A program made the position numbers and the translations under genes. Positions 27,864-37,123 of a stretch of 64,000 bases of DNA are shown one piece after another (the stretch's first letter is position 1; every line of letters starts with the position of its first letter). Under the pieces are notes generated by a model that was not told the DNA's origin, did no database searches, and saw only the letters and a list, made by a program, of their open reading frames with translations. Source of the DNA: Propionimicrobium sp. PCR01-08-3 (GTDB lineage: Bacteria > Actinomycetota > Actinomycetes > Propionibacteriales > Propionibacteriaceae); the NCBI RefSeq assembly GCF_030286045.1, contig NZ_CP127390.1, forward strand, positions 2,683,482 to 2,747,481, in the 5' to 3' direction.

Positions 27864-29027
27864 TCACTTCGGCAGCGCGTCGGCCATTTTCTCGATGGCC
27901 TCGATGAGCACCGGCCTGGGCATCGCGAAGTTGAACCGCACCTGTCCGCGTCCGATCTCACCGCATTCGGCGCCGGCGGTGACCGCCACTCCCGCTTCGA
28001 GGAAGTGCCGCTGGGGATCGTCCAGGCCCACGGGACGGAAATCGAGCCAGGCCAGGAAGGATGCCTGCGGTTCGATGTATTTCACGCCGGGCAGCAGTTC
28101 GGAAACCATTTTGGTGACCACTGCACGGTTTCCATCAAGATAGTCGAGCACCTCGCCGAGCCACGGCGTCCCCTCGCGGAAAGCCGCGATGTTGGCGGCC
28201 ATGCCCAGCGGCGACGACTCGTAGGGCAGCCCGTGGCCTTGGGTTTCATAGAAACGCTGCTGGGTGGGGTTGGTGAGCACCATTTGCGCGCATTTCAGCC
28301 CGGCGATATTGAATGACTTGGACGCCGACATTGCGGTAACGGTGTGCGCGGCAGCGGTTTCGTTGATGCTCGCATAAGGGATATGAGGATTGCTCGCCGG
28401 GTAGACCAGCGGCGCGTGGATTTCGTCGCTGAAGACCATGCCGTGATGCCGCTCGACGATCTCGCAGATCGCCTCCAATTCGGCCCGGTCGAACACCTTG
28501 CCGATCGGGTTGTGCGGATTGCACAGGATCAGCAGTTTGGCTCCGGCGGCGAATTCGCGGTCGAGGGCGTCGAAGTCCATCGTCCACTCATCATTGCCGC
28601 GCAGCATGGGGAGGTCGACGCGTTCGTGACCGAAGGTGACCGGCATGTCGACGAAGGGGAAATAGCACGGCGTCGGGACGATGATCTTCGAATGCGCGGG
28701 CAGCCAGTGGGTCATCACGATGCCCAGCCCGGTCAGCACATCGGGCAACCACTGCACCTTCGGCCAATCAACCTGCCAGCCGTAACGCGCGGCGAGGAAC
28801 TCCGAGGTCGCCTGCTTGAGTTCGGTACGCATCGCCATCGGCGCGTATCCGGTTTGCTGCCGGGCCACCATGTCGCCGAGCGCGTCCTGGATCTTTGGGG
28901 CGATGCCGAAGTCCATCTCGGCGATCCACGCTCCGATCGCGCCGGGATAGGTCGTCCATTTCAGACTGCCTGCTGTGCGCAGGTCATCAGGGGTCAGGGC
29001 ATCGATTCGGTCGGCAAACTCGCTCAC
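27864..29027 (-). CDS. MalY/PatB-type PLP aminotransferase (C-S lyase)
   Basis: 387 residues, GTG start. Fold type I PLP enzyme: ILCNPHNPIGKVF, the cofactor-contacting SDEIHAPLVYP, and the Schiff-base Lys in MSASKSFNIAGLK. Members cleave cystathionine and other C-S bonds (MetC-like) and in some species act as regulators. The C-terminal RFNFAMPRPVL carries the substrate-carboxylate Arg. Confidence 0.88.
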   Translation of the reverse strand: MSEFADRIDALTPDDLRTAGSLKWTTYPGAIGAWIAEMDFGIAPKIQDALGDMVARQQTGYAPMAMRTELKQATSEFLAARYGWQVDWPKVQWLPDVLTGLGIVMTHWLPAHSKIIVPTPCYFPFVDMPVTFGHERVDLPMLRGNDEWTMDFDALDREFAAGAKLLILCNPHNPIGKVFDRAELEAICEIVERHHGMVFSDEIHAPLVYPASNPHIPYASINETAAAHTVTAMSASKSFNIAGLKCAQMVLTNPTQQRFYETQGHGLPYESSPLGMAANIAAFREGTPWLGEVLDYLDGNRAVVTKMVSELLPGVKYIEPQASFLAWLDFRPVGLDDPQRHFLEAGVAVTAGAECGEIGRGQVRFNFAMPRPVLIEAIEKMADALPK

Positions 29028-29036
29028 GCAGCTACC

Positions 29037-29711
29037 CTATTCCCGAACGCGTGCAGGCCCAGCGTGGGTGAGCGTCCACTGATACAAGGTGATGGCGGCT
29101 GCGGCTCCCGCGTTGAACGAGCGCGTCGAGCCGTATTGGCTGATGGCTACCAGCTTCTCGCATTTGTCCACCATTTCCGGGGTGAGACCGGGGCCCTCCG
29201 ACCCGAAGACCAGGCAACACGCTTGCGGCAATTCGGTGGTCTCGAGCGGCACCGATCCCGGCAGGTTGTCGACCCCCACCATGGTCAGTTCTTCTGCCTT
29301 GCAGTGGTCTGCAAGAGCTTGCTCGTCTGGTTGATGGACGACGTGCAGATACCGGTCGGTGACCATGGCTCCGCGCCGGTTCCAGCGGCGTCGTCCGACG
29401 ATATGCACCAGTTCGACGTTGAAAGCGTTGGCGGTGCGCACCATCGATCCGATGTTGAAATCGTGCTGCCAGTTCTGGATAGCGACCTGTAATCGGGCCG
29501 GACGAATCGCTTGGCGCCGGGCATCCAGGTCGGCGATGATCGCAGGCATCGTCCAATAGCGGTAGCGATCGATCACATTGCGCCGGTCGCCTTGGGCGAG
29601 CAGTTCGGGGTCGAACCGCGGGTCATCGGGCCAAGGCCCGGGATAGGGGCCGACACCGACGTCCGTATTGGTCGGATCGTCCGGTTCTGGCGGCTCAGAT
29701 GTCGAGGTCAT
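29037..29711 (-). CDS. SpoU/TrmH-family RNA 2'-O-methyltransferase
   Basis: 224 residues. All three SpoU motifs are seen: NIGSMVRTANAF (motif 1), CLVFGSEGPGLTPEMV (motif 2) and SRSFN-type QYGSTRSFNAGAAAAI (motif 3), forming the knotted SAM site. A Pro/Asp-rich N-terminal tail precedes it. Target (tRNA or rRNA) is not evident. It overlaps the end of pyrE by 17 bp, so the two are cotranscribed. Confidence 0.88.
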   Translation of the reverse strand: MTSTSEPPEPDDPTNTDVGVGPYPGPWPDDPRFDPELLAQGDRRNVIDRYRYWTMPAIIADLDARRQAIRPARLQVAIQNWQHDFNIGSMVRTANAFNVELVHIVGRRRWNRRGAMVTDRYLHVVHQPDEQALADHCKAEELTMVGVDNLPGSVPLETTELPQACCLVFGSEGPGLTPEMVDKCEKLVAISQYGSTRSFNAGAAAAITLYQWTLTHAGPARVRE

Positions 29712-30234
29712 CGATGCCGTAGGCGTAGCGGTATTCCAGGCCCGCGGCGTTGACCGCCTCGGCGGCGCCGGTCGAGCGGTCGACGATCACGGCGACTCCG
29801 ACCACCTCTGCCCCGGCTTCGCGCAGCGCGGCGACCGCCTGCAAGGACGATCCGCCGGTGGTGGAGGTGTCCTCGACGACCAGCACCTTGCGTCCGGCAA
29901 TATCGGGGCCCTCGATGCGCTTTTGCAGACCGTGCGACTTCGCGTCCTTGCGGACGACGAACGCGTCGAGCCTCTCGCCTTCAGCTGCCGCGGCATGCAA
30001 CATGGCGATGGCTACCGGATCAGCACCCATGGTCAGCCCACCGACGGCCTCGAACTCCCAATCGGCGACCAGTTCGCACATGATGCGTCCGACCAGCGGA
30101 GCAGCCTCGCCGTCGAGTGTGACGCGGCGAACGTCGACGTAGTAGTCGGCTTCGCGGCCGGAGGCGAGCGTCACCTTGCCCCGGACGACGGCCAGTTCGT
30201 TGATCAGTTCGCGCAGGCGTTCACGGTCAGTCAT
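29695..30234 (-). CDS. pyrE: Orotate phosphoribosyltransferase
   Basis: 179 residues. Transfers ribose-5-phosphate from PRPP to orotate in pyrimidine synthesis. The PRPP motif VLVVEDTSTTGGSS, GGLTMGADPVAIAM and the Lys-rich flexible loop RKDAKSHG are intact. Length is normal. Lies between a sortase-like gene and a SpoU methyltransferase on the same strand. Confidence 0.93.
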   Translation of the reverse strand: MTDRERLRELINELAVVRGKVTLASGREADYYVDVRRVTLDGEAAPLVGRIMCELVADWEFEAVGGLTMGADPVAIAMLHAAAAEGERLDAFVVRKDAKSHGLQKRIEGPDIAGRKVLVVEDTSTTGGSSLQAVAALREAGAEVVGVAVIVDRSTGAAEAVNAAGLEYRYAYGIDDLDI

Positions 30235-30256
30235 GGCCTCAGCTTATCGGGTGGAT

Positions 30257-30931
30257 TCAGCGTGGTTCGGACGAGATCAGATGCCCCACGCCCACCGAGC
30301 GATCCTTGGTCGGCAGCAGGTCCTGACTGGTGACCAGGGTGATCATCTGTCCGGTCGGGCGCTTCCCCGAGTCGCCGGGAACTGCGTCCAGCACCCAGTC
30401 ATCGCCTGATTGGACGGTCAGCTCGCGTGGGGCCACATCGAGTTCATAGCTGAAAACATCGGTGCAGGTGGTGATCTCGACCCGGTCGCCCTCGTTGAGG
30501 TCGAGCAGGTTCGCGAACGGCGCGCCGTGGGTGATCCGGTATCCGGCCAGCACGGTGTTGCCGACCTCGCCCACGCCCGCGGTCTGCGGATACCATCCGA
30601 CGCCGGCGCCGAGCTCGTCCGCGCCTGTTCCGGCCAAGATCGGCCAGGACTCCTCGCCATGCCCCGGGAAGCTCAGCAATCCGATCACTTCTGCATCGGT
30701 TTCCGAGGTACCGGTGCCGGTAGCATCACCGGTGGCGCATGAGGCCTCGAATTGTTCGATCGCGTCGCGGGCCTGAGCGGCCGCCCGTTGATCGGTGCCG
30801 ACATAGACCCAGAACGACCAGACCGCTACGGCAACGATCGCCACGGCAAGCAACAGCCAGGCGGCCTTCAGTAACCGTCCGCCCCAGCTTCTGGACGGAC
30901 GGGCGCTGGTCGCGCCTGACTTCTTGCTCAC
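30257..30931 (-). CDS. Class E sortase homologue lacking catalytic His and Cys
   Basis: 224 residues, GTG start with AGGA at 8 nt. One transmembrane helix (about 22-43) anchors an extracytoplasmic sortase beta-barrel. Family landmarks are clear: GVGWYPQTAGVGEVGNTVLAG, THGAPFANLLDLNEGDRVEI, and MITLVTS...RSVGVG. The catalytic His is Tyr131 (AGYRITHG; normally AGHR.THG) and the catalytic Cys is Ser202 (TLVTS; normally TL.TC). Only the Arg (R211) of the triad remains. Both changes need single-base substitutions. Transpeptidation should be lost; it may be a pseudoenzyme that binds sorting signals or pilin-like proteins, or a recently decayed enzyme. Confidence 0.8.
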   Translation of the reverse strand: MSKKSGATSARPSRSWGGRLLKAAWLLLAVAIVAVAVWSFWVYVGTDQRAAAQARDAIEQFEASCATGDATGTGTSETDAEVIGLLSFPGHGEESWPILAGTGADELGAGVGWYPQTAGVGEVGNTVLAGYRITHGAPFANLLDLNEGDRVEITTCTDVFSYELDVAPRELTVQSGDDWVLDAVPGDSGKRPTGQMITLVTSQDLLPTKDRSVGVGHLISSEPR

Positions 30932-30953
30932 CTGGATGATCCTAATGCCAGAT

Positions 30954-31880
30954 TCACCGGCGGACGCGCGACAGGAAGGCTTGCGTCCGGTCTGCTTGCG
31001 GGTGGTCGAGGACCTGCTCGGGCGTCCCTGACTCGACGACCACGCCGGCGTCCATGAAATAGGCCCGGTCGGCGACCTCGTGAGCGAAACCCATCTCGTG
31101 GGTGACGACGATCATCGTGACGCCCTCGGCGGCCAGGGTCTTCATCACTTGCAGCACCTCCCCCACCAGTTCGGGGTCGAGCGCCGAGGTCGGCTCGTCG
31201 AAGAGCATCAACTCGGGATCCATGGCCAATGCGCGGGCGATGGCGATGCGCTGCTGTTGGCCGCCGGATAGTTGCGCCGGGTAGGCGTCCGCCTTGTCGG
31301 TCAGGCCGACCTGGGCGAGCAGATCCCAGGCGCGCTCGCCGGCGTCCTTCTTCGACTTCTTGGTGACAACGATCTGGCCTTCGGTGATGTTCTCCAGCGC
31401 GGTCTTGTGTGGGAAGAGGTTGAATCGCTGAAAGACCATACCGATCTTCGACCGCTGACGGTCGATCTCGGAATCCTTGCGCTGATAGAGCCTGCCGTTC
31501 CGTTCCTGGTAGCCGATCAGTTCGCCGTTGATCCAGATGCGTCCGCCGGTCAACGTCTCCATCTGGTTGATCAGCCGCAAGAAGGTGGTCTTGCCCGACC
31601 CGGAGGGCCCGAGCAAAACGACCGCCTCGCCCGGGTAAACCTCCAAGTCGATGCCCTTCAGCACCTCGGTTTCGCCGAACGACTTGTGTACGTTGACCGC
31701 CCGCACCAGCGGTTCGCCGCTGCGATCGATATGGGACGCATGACCACCATCCGGCACCAACCCCGCTGCGGACGACGAGACATCGCCGTGCGTGCCAGGC
31801 ATGATACCCGGGCCGGGTTCTCCAGCACCGGAATCAGGGCACCCGGCGGTCCCACGGGCCTCATCCAGGTAGTCGTTCAT
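30954..31880 (-). CDS. Polar amino-acid ABC transporter ATPase
   Basis: 308 residues. GlnQ/HisP-type ATPase: Walker [10 protein letters not shown]-loop [13 protein letters not shown], signature LSGGQQQR, Walker [13 protein letters not shown], switch THEMGFA. A Gly/Pro/Asp-rich N-terminal extension of about 60 residues precedes the first strand ([11 protein letters not shown]) and is not part of the family. Start overlaps the permease stop (TGATG), so SBP, permease and ATPase are translated in series. Confidence 0.9.
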   Translation of the reverse strand: MNDYLDEARGTAGCPDSGAGEPGPGIMPGTHGDVSSSAAGLVPDGGHASHIDRSGEPLVRAVNVHKSFGETEVLKGIDLEVYPGEAVVLLGPSGSGKTTFLRLINQMETLTGGRIWINGELIGYQERNGRLYQRKDSEIDRQRSKIGMVFQRFNLFPHKTALENITEGQIVVTKKSKKDAGERAWDLLAQVGLTDKADAYPAQLSGGQQQRIAIARALAMDPELMLFDEPTSALDPELVGEVLQVMKTLAAEGVTMIVVTHEMGFAHEVADRAYFMDAGVVVESGTPEQVLDHPQADRTQAFLSRVRR

Positions 31881-32854
31881 CAGTGGTCGCTCCCCGGAAA
31901 CATGATCGCCGTCCTATGGGTCTTGGCGTCCGCCTTTGCCCGCCGTTTGCCGTTGGCGGGTTCGGTCGGGTTATAGCCGCGTCCGAAGTGCTTCTCCAGC
32001 CACGACTGCCCAAATCCCAGAACTGTCGCGGTGACGACGTAATACAAGGTTGCGCCCATGTAGGAGGGAATCAGGTTGTAGGTATTGGTGCCGATCATCC
32101 GCAGCTGGAAGAACATCTCGTTGGCCAGCGGCAAGGCGCTCAGCAGCGAGGTGTCCTTGAACATCGCGATGGTCTCGTTGCCGGTCGGCGGCACGATCAC
32201 TCGCATGGCCTGCGGCAAGACGATGCGCCGCATGGTCTGCCCGTTGCTCATGCCGATGGCCCGGGCCGCCTCCCACTGGCCACGATCGACACTCAGGATT
32301 CCGGAGCGGGCGATCTCTGCCATATAGGCGGCCTCCGACAACCCCAGTCCCAAGATCGCCATCCAGATGGTGGTCGAGATGCGGTTCAGATCGAGCCGGA
32401 ATACCTCCCAGGAACCATCGACCGGCCACACCCCGATCGGCAGCCCGCCCAGGGCGAACGCCCCGGCCGCTCCCAGGATCATCAGCAGCACGTAGCGGGG
32501 AATGGCGCGGAAGAACCAGATGTAGGTGCTCGCCGTCACCCTGAGGATCGGATTGTCCGACATTCGCATGACGGCGAGCAGAACCCCCAGCACCACGCCG
32601 AGCACCATGGAGCCGACGGTGGCGACCAGGGTTCCGGTGACGAAGCCTTTGATGACCTGCTTCTGGTTCATCGCCTCGAAGGTGAACGCCCAGTCGAAGG
32701 CCTGATTGGTGATCAGCTGATAGACGATGAAGACGCCTATCAGCACCATCACGAATCCGGCGACGATCCGGCCGGGACGACGCAACGGGATCGCGTCGAT
32801 CACCCCCGGCCGCTCGTCGCCGGATTCATTGCTTGCTTGTTGAGGTTGGGTCAT
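31880..32854 (-). CDS. Polar amino-acid ABC transporter permease
   Basis: 324 residues. HisM/GlnP-type: about five to six transmembrane helices and the EAA loop around [26 protein letters not shown] polar N-terminal tail of about 25 residues and a basic C-terminal tail flank the core. ATGA overlap with the binding protein upstream. As the only permease it would homodimerise. Confidence 0.9.
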   Translation of the reverse strand: MTQPQQASNESGDERPGVIDAIPLRRPGRIVAGFVMVLIGVFIVYQLITNQAFDWAFTFEAMNQKQVIKGFVTGTLVATVGSMVLGVVLGVLLAVMRMSDNPILRVTASTYIWFFRAIPRYVLLMILGAAGAFALGGLPIGVWPVDGSWEVFRLDLNRISTTIWMAILGLGLSEAAYMAEIARSGILSVDRGQWEAARAIGMSNGQTMRRIVLPQAMRVIVPPTGNETIAMFKDTSLLSALPLANEMFFQLRMIGTNTYNLIPSYMGATLYYVVTATVLGFGQSWLEKHFGRGYNPTEPANGKRRAKADAKTHRTAIMFPGSDH

Positions 32855-33753
32855 GACACCTGTGGGTTAACCGGGAATTCGTCTACGGCAGCCGCCGAGA
32901 CGCCGTACTTGTCAAGGATGGCCTCGTAGACGCCGTCAGCTTTCAACTCTTCCAACGCCTTCGAAATGACCGATGCCAACTCTAGGTTGTCCTTGGCCAT
33001 GGTGAATCCGTAGGGTGCCTGGCCGTACTGTTCGCCGAGCGCCTCCATTTTGCCGTCGGAGGTTTGAATCGCGCTCTGGACGATCGGGTAGTCGGCTGCC
33101 ATCGCGTCCGCCTTGCCGATCATCAGCGCATTGTTGACCTCGTCTTGGCCCTGGTAGGACAGTTCGCTGATCGGGTCGGAGGCGCAGGTGGTCTCCTGCA
33201 GTTCCTTGATCTCTTCTTCCTGGGTGGTGCCGGTCTGGTAGGCGATCGTCGTGCCGCACGGGTCGGCCTGATCGACGTCGGAAGGATTACCGGTCAGCGT
33301 CGCCCATTGGGAACCGACGTTCAGGTATTCCACGAAGGTGACCGACTCCAGGCGCTCGGGCGTGATGGTGAACGACGAGCTGCCGATGTTGTACTTGCCT
33401 GCCTCGACACCGGCCAGAATCGAATCGAAGGCGGCCGGGTTCCAGTTGTTCTCGACACCGAGTTTCGCGGCCACCGCATCGAAGACCTCGACGTTCATGC
33501 CGACCACAGTGGTGCCGTCCATGTACTCGTTGGGCTTATAGGTCGCATCCACACCGACCTCGATGGTGCCGGCGTCTTTGATCGCATCGGGCAGCGAATC
33601 GTGCAGCTCCTGCGACACCTCGACGGCGGGGATACCCGCATCGGATCCCTCTCCCGAGGCCGAGCCGGTGCTCAACGAATCTGAGCCGCAGCCGCTCATC
33701 AGCAGCGCAGCGGCGGACAACACGGCCGCAGCCGCAGCGAATGGACGTTTCAT
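32851..33753 (-). CDS. Amino-acid ABC transporter binding lipoprotein (copy 1)
   Basis: 300 residues from ATG 33753 (GGAAGG at 8 nt). Signal peptide with lipobox LLMSGCG (lipid on Cys23), then SBP_bac_3 fold: IEVGVDATYKPNEY, FDAVAAKLGV, STILAGV-type FDSILAGVEAGKYNIG, and AYQTGTTQE. Captures a polar amino acid or related compound for the permease translated directly after it. Roughly 75 percent identical by eye to the second copy at 34132-35037. Confidence 0.92.
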   Translation of the reverse strand: MKRPFAAAAAVLSAAALLMSGCGSDSLSTGSASGEGSDAGIPAVEVSQELHDSLPDAIKDAGTIEVGVDATYKPNEYMDGTTVVGMNVEVFDAVAAKLGVENNWNPAAFDSILAGVEAGKYNIGSSSFTITPERLESVTFVEYLNVGSQWATLTGNPSDVDQADPCGTTIAYQTGTTQEEEIKELQETTCASDPISELSYQGQDEVNNALMIGKADAMAADYPIVQSAIQTSDGKMEALGEQYGQAPYGFTMAKDNLELASVISKALEELKADGVYEAILDKYGVSAAAVDEFPVNPQVS

Positions 33754-34106
33754 CGGTGGACCTTCCTTGATGATCTGGCGGAGCCCATCACCGGGCTTCG
33801 TCTCGGCACAAGACTGACACCCCTGGCCTGGCCCGGCCACGGCGTCCACCGATTAGTCGGTTACAACTTCGTAACCGGGGCAGGCTAGATGCTCCTCCAG
33901 ATTGCGCTCGTCCTGGATGCGGGCTCAGCCTCAACCCAGATCCGCTGCGGGGCGCCGGATCGATATCCGGGTACCGGTTCGAATGCTCCAGTCTGTATCC
34001 GGGACTACATTGGCCGCCGCCGCTCGCCGGACAGAAAAGATAGGCTCGCTTTCCGGCGGCCAATTCCGCCCCTTCAAATTACGATGAGTGCCACGCAGCA
34101 TGCGGA
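33754..34106. promoter_or_regulatory. Intergenic region with palindrome between the two binding-protein genes
   Basis: No gene. CGGTTAC-N6-GTAACCG (33858-33877) is a perfect 7-bp inverted repeat about 105 bp upstream of copy 1 and may be an operator, so the transporter operon likely has its own promoter here. Confidence 0.4.
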
Positions 34107-34138
34107 TTCAGGCTCAGGCCTGAATTCAGGCTCAGGCC
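34106..34138. repeat. Tandem 15-bp repeat at the end of binding protein copy 2
   Basis: ATTCAGGCTCAGGCC is repeated at 34106-34120 and 34124-34138; TTCAGGC-TCAG-GCCTGAA (34107-34124) makes a 7-bp hairpin right after the stop, possibly a terminator. The second copy covers the stop codon and last codons. Confidence 0.5.
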
Positions 34139-35037
34139 AACTCGGGATTGATCGGGAATTGCTCCACTGCGGCGTCGGCGACGCCGTACTTGTCGAGGAT
34201 GGCGTCGTACACGCCGGAGGCCTTCAGGTCGTCCAGCGCCTGCGCGATGGCCTCGGCCAACTGCAGATTGTCCTTGGCCATGGTGAATCCGTAGGGCGCC
34301 GCACCGTATTGCTCGCCCAGGGCCTCCATCTCGCCCTCGGCTGCCTGAATGGCGTTCTGGACGATCGGGTAGTCGGCGGTCATCGCGTCCGCCTTGCCGA
34401 TCATCAGCGCATTGTTGACCTCATCCTGACCGGTGTAGGCGAGCTCGGCCATCGGGTCGGACGCGCACGTTGTTTCTTGCAGTTCCTTGATCTCCACTTC
34501 CTGGGTGGTGCCGGTCTGGTAGGCGACGGTCTTTCCGCAGGGAGCGGCCGGATCGAAATCACCGGGGTTGCCGGTCAAGGTGGCCCACTGCGAGCCGACA
34601 TTCAAATACTCGACGAATGTCAGAGTCTCCATGCGCTCATTGGTGATGGTGAAAGACGAGCTGCCCACGTCGTATTTACCCGCCTGCACACCGGCGAGAA
34701 TCGAATCGAAGGCCGCCATATTCCAGTTGTTTTCGACGCCCAGGCGCGCGGCCACGGCGTCGAAAAGCTCGGGGTTCATGCCCTTGATCTCGGTGCCGTC
34801 GAGGTATTCATTGGGCTTGTAGGTGGCCTCGGCCCCCACCTGGATGACGCCCGCTTCTTGGATGGCATCGGGCAGCGAGTCGTGCAGCTCTTGGGAGGCC
34901 TCGACGGCGGGAATCTCGGCATCGGATGCTGCCGGACCGGACGATCCGTCGGTGCTCAGCGAGTCGGATCCACACCCACTCAGGACAAGGGCCGCCGCAG
35001 AGAATACGGTAGCGGCCAGGGCAAGTGGGCGTTTCAT
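34132..35037 (-). CDS. Amino-acid ABC transporter binding lipoprotein (copy 2)
   Basis: 301 residues, GGAAGG at 8 nt from ATG. Lipobox LVLSGCG and the same SBP_bac_3 body as copy 1 (IQVGAEATYKPNEY, FDSILAGVQAGKYDVG, AYQTGTTQE). Differences cluster in the region after the lipobox and in scattered surface positions. A tandem duplicate that probably shares the permease/ATPase 1.3 kb downstream, perhaps with altered ligand preference. Confidence 0.92.
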   Translation of the reverse strand: MKRPLALAATVFSAAALVLSGCGSDSLSTDGSSGPAASDAEIPAVEASQELHDSLPDAIQEAGVIQVGAEATYKPNEYLDGTEIKGMNPELFDAVAARLGVENNWNMAAFDSILAGVQAGKYDVGSSSFTITNERMETLTFVEYLNVGSQWATLTGNPGDFDPAAPCGKTVAYQTGTTQEVEIKELQETTCASDPMAELAYTGQDEVNNALMIGKADAMTADYPIVQNAIQAAEGEMEALGEQYGAAPYGFTMAKDNLQLAEAIAQALDDLKASGVYDAILDKYGVADAAVEQFPINPELA

Positions 35038-35186
35038 CGGGAAGCCTTCCGTCGAGAGAAGCAGTCAGGGAGCAGGCATGCGGTACGGACCGCCCGCCGG
35101 GCTCAGCCTAGCCACTCGCCTGTTCGAGCCTTCACCCGGGCTCCTTCGCCGCCAAGCCCGGTATCGATGTGTTCGGGTGGACAAGA

Positions 35187-35272
35187 CAGTCAGGCGGGAT
35201 ATTTGAGAACTGAAAGAGGGCATTCAGGGCCCGTATAACACACAACGCAGTCAGGCGGGATGCTGAATGCCC
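35187..35272. repeat. 14-bp direct repeat and hairpin downstream of the spermidine synthase-like gene
   Basis: CAGTCAGGCGGGAT occurs at 35187-35200 and 35248-35261. GGGCATTCAG (35218-35227) pairs with CTGAATGCCC (35263-35272), a 10-bp stem with a 35-nt loop that could terminate the minus-strand operon ending at 35279. Confidence 0.5.
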
Positions 35273-35278
35273 TTTCTC

Positions 35279-36079
35279 TCATTCGAAATGCAGCAGGCCA
35301 CGCTCCACCACAGGCGACGGCTCGGCGTCCGCGTCAGTGAAGGGCTCCGCGCCACCGATGAAACTCACCAGCTTGGCGCCGTGCATCACCCGATAGGGGA
35401 AGTCCGCGCCCGCCGCCTTGCGGACGATCTGGTCTACTGGCAGCTCGGCCCGGCTCGCGGCCAGCACCAGGTTGCCGTGCCGTCTGCCCTTGAGAACCGC
35501 CAATTCGGCGCTCAATGCGAGATGCCCGGCGAACTGCGAGATGCCGGCCAGCACCCGTTTCGTCCAGGCCAGCGGAAAGGTGTCGATGACATTGACCAAC
35601 AGCATCCCGTCCGCGTGCAGCACCCGGAAACACTGCTCGAAGAACTCGGTGCTGATCAACGACTTCGGTACCCGGGCGTCCGCAAACGCGTCCACCACGA
35701 TGGCCTGCGCATAGTCGTCCGGCATCTCGGTGACACCTTCGCGTCCGCCCAGCGGACGCACTTTGACGCCCGATCTCGGCGGCAATGGCAGGTACTCGCG
35801 CACCTTGGCGGTGAGTTCAACGTTGGGTTCCAGCACGATCTGCGCAGAGGTCGGGCGCGTGGCGGCCACATACCGTGGCAGGCTCATCGCCCCGCCACCG
35901 ATGTGGATCACCCACATCCGCTCGCCGGGCCCGGCGGCCAGGTCGAGGTAGTCGGCGAGCCGCACCATGTAGGCGAACTCCAACCGGGTGGGATCGTCGG
36001 GATCGACCCACGAGTGAGCAACCTCGTCCATGGTCAGCACCCAGCCCGAGCCGTCCGGCTGGAACGAAATCTCGCTCAT
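35279..36079 (-). CDS. Spermidine synthase-like methyltransferase-fold protein
   Basis: 266 residues. Rossmann SAM/dcSAM-type core: VIHIGGGAMSLPRYV (glycine-rich loop), IVLEPNVEL (acidic end of strand 2), and AIVVDAFADARVPKSLISTEFF resembling the spermidine synthase active region (D-A-F/Y). It lacks the N-terminal beta-hairpin domain seen in full SpeE, so its reaction is uncertain. Its ATG overlaps the stop of the sugar permease gene (TGATG), suggesting coupling to that operon though the functions look unrelated. Confidence 0.7.
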   Translation of the reverse strand: MSEISFQPDGSGWVLTMDEVAHSWVDPDDPTRLEFAYMVRLADYLDLAAGPGERMWVIHIGGGAMSLPRYVAATRPTSAQIVLEPNVELTAKVREYLPLPPRSGVKVRPLGGREGVTEMPDDYAQAIVVDAFADARVPKSLISTEFFEQCFRVLHADGMLLVNVIDTFPLAWTKRVLAGISQFAGHLALSAELAVLKGRRHGNLVLAASRAELPVDQIVRKAAGADFPYRVMHGAKLVSFIGGAEPFTDADAEPSPVVERGLLHFE

Positions 36080-37123
36080 CAGCTCAGCGTAGCCGCCTGG
36101 CTCGGTGGTGACTGAACCAGTTCTTCGGTGGCCTCCACCCTGCGTTTGCGGACGCTGCGCCTGGCCAGCCAGCGGGAGAATCCGAGGATGGCGATCAGCA
36201 ACACGCCCCAGGCGAAATCGGACGCGAACGCCGCGCCCGACCAGCCGCCGAGAATCATGTTCAGCCCGGTCTGCAACTCCTGAGCCACGATGGCCGCCAG
36301 AATCACCATGGAGATCCGCCCCGAGCCGCCGTAGGGATTCATGCCTGCCACCACGGCGATCAACAGCGCCTGGGTGAGATAGGACGAACCGAACGACACA
36401 TTTGCCGCGTTCAGTCCGGCGAAGAGCAGCAGCCCTGCGATGGAGGCGATCAGGCCGGACACCGCGTAGGTGACGATCTGGTCACGTTCCACATTCGTGC
36501 GCCCGAACCTGGCGACCTTGGTCTGTTCACCGATGGCGTACAGCCGGAAACCGAATTGGGTACGTTGCGTCAGCAGCCACAGCACCGCGACCCCCGATCA
36601 GGAAAAACCAGAACGAAATCGGCAACACCGCGACCGTGGTGGTGCTGATCCAGCCCAGCGTGCCCTGACCGTAGACGGTGCTGCCCGAGGTGGCGCCGGT
36701 GAAGATACCGAGGAAAACCGCAGAAGTGCCGAGCGTGGTCCGGATCGGATGCACCCGCAAGATCGCGATCACGGTGCCGTTCAGTAGTCCGGCCGCGAGC
36801 CCCGTGGCGAGTCCCGCGACGATACCGATCACGGTCGCCGTGCCCGCGCCGGTGCCAGGGGTCAGCGCGTTCATCACCAGCGCGGCCACGATCGCCGACC
36901 CGTTGGCCACGTTCACGCATGACAGGTCGATGCCGCCGATCAGAAAGGTGATGGCGATGCACAAGGCGAGCAGCCCCAACGGGGCGATCTGGACGGCCAT
37001 CGATTGCAGGTTGGCGATCTTCGGGAAGGTATGGGGCGCCAGCACGCTCAACACCGCCGTCAGCACCACCAGCAGGACGATCAGCGACCAGGTGTGAGAT
37101 CTGGGCCCGAACCTGGATTCCAT
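36079..37123 (-). pseudogene. Sugar ABC permease 2, frameshifted
   Basis: A RbsC/LsrD-type permease split in two frames. The N-terminal part (from ATG 37123, about 175 codons) ends ...PISFWFFLI and continues in another frame as VLWLLTQRTQFGFRLYAIGE. The break is a run of five G on the coding strand (36591-36595); four G would restore one reading frame of about 347 residues. Conserved LNGTVIAILRVHPIRTTLGT and YAIGEQTKVARFG segments confirm the family. Either an inactivated gene or a sequencing error in the homopolymer. Confidence 0.8.
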
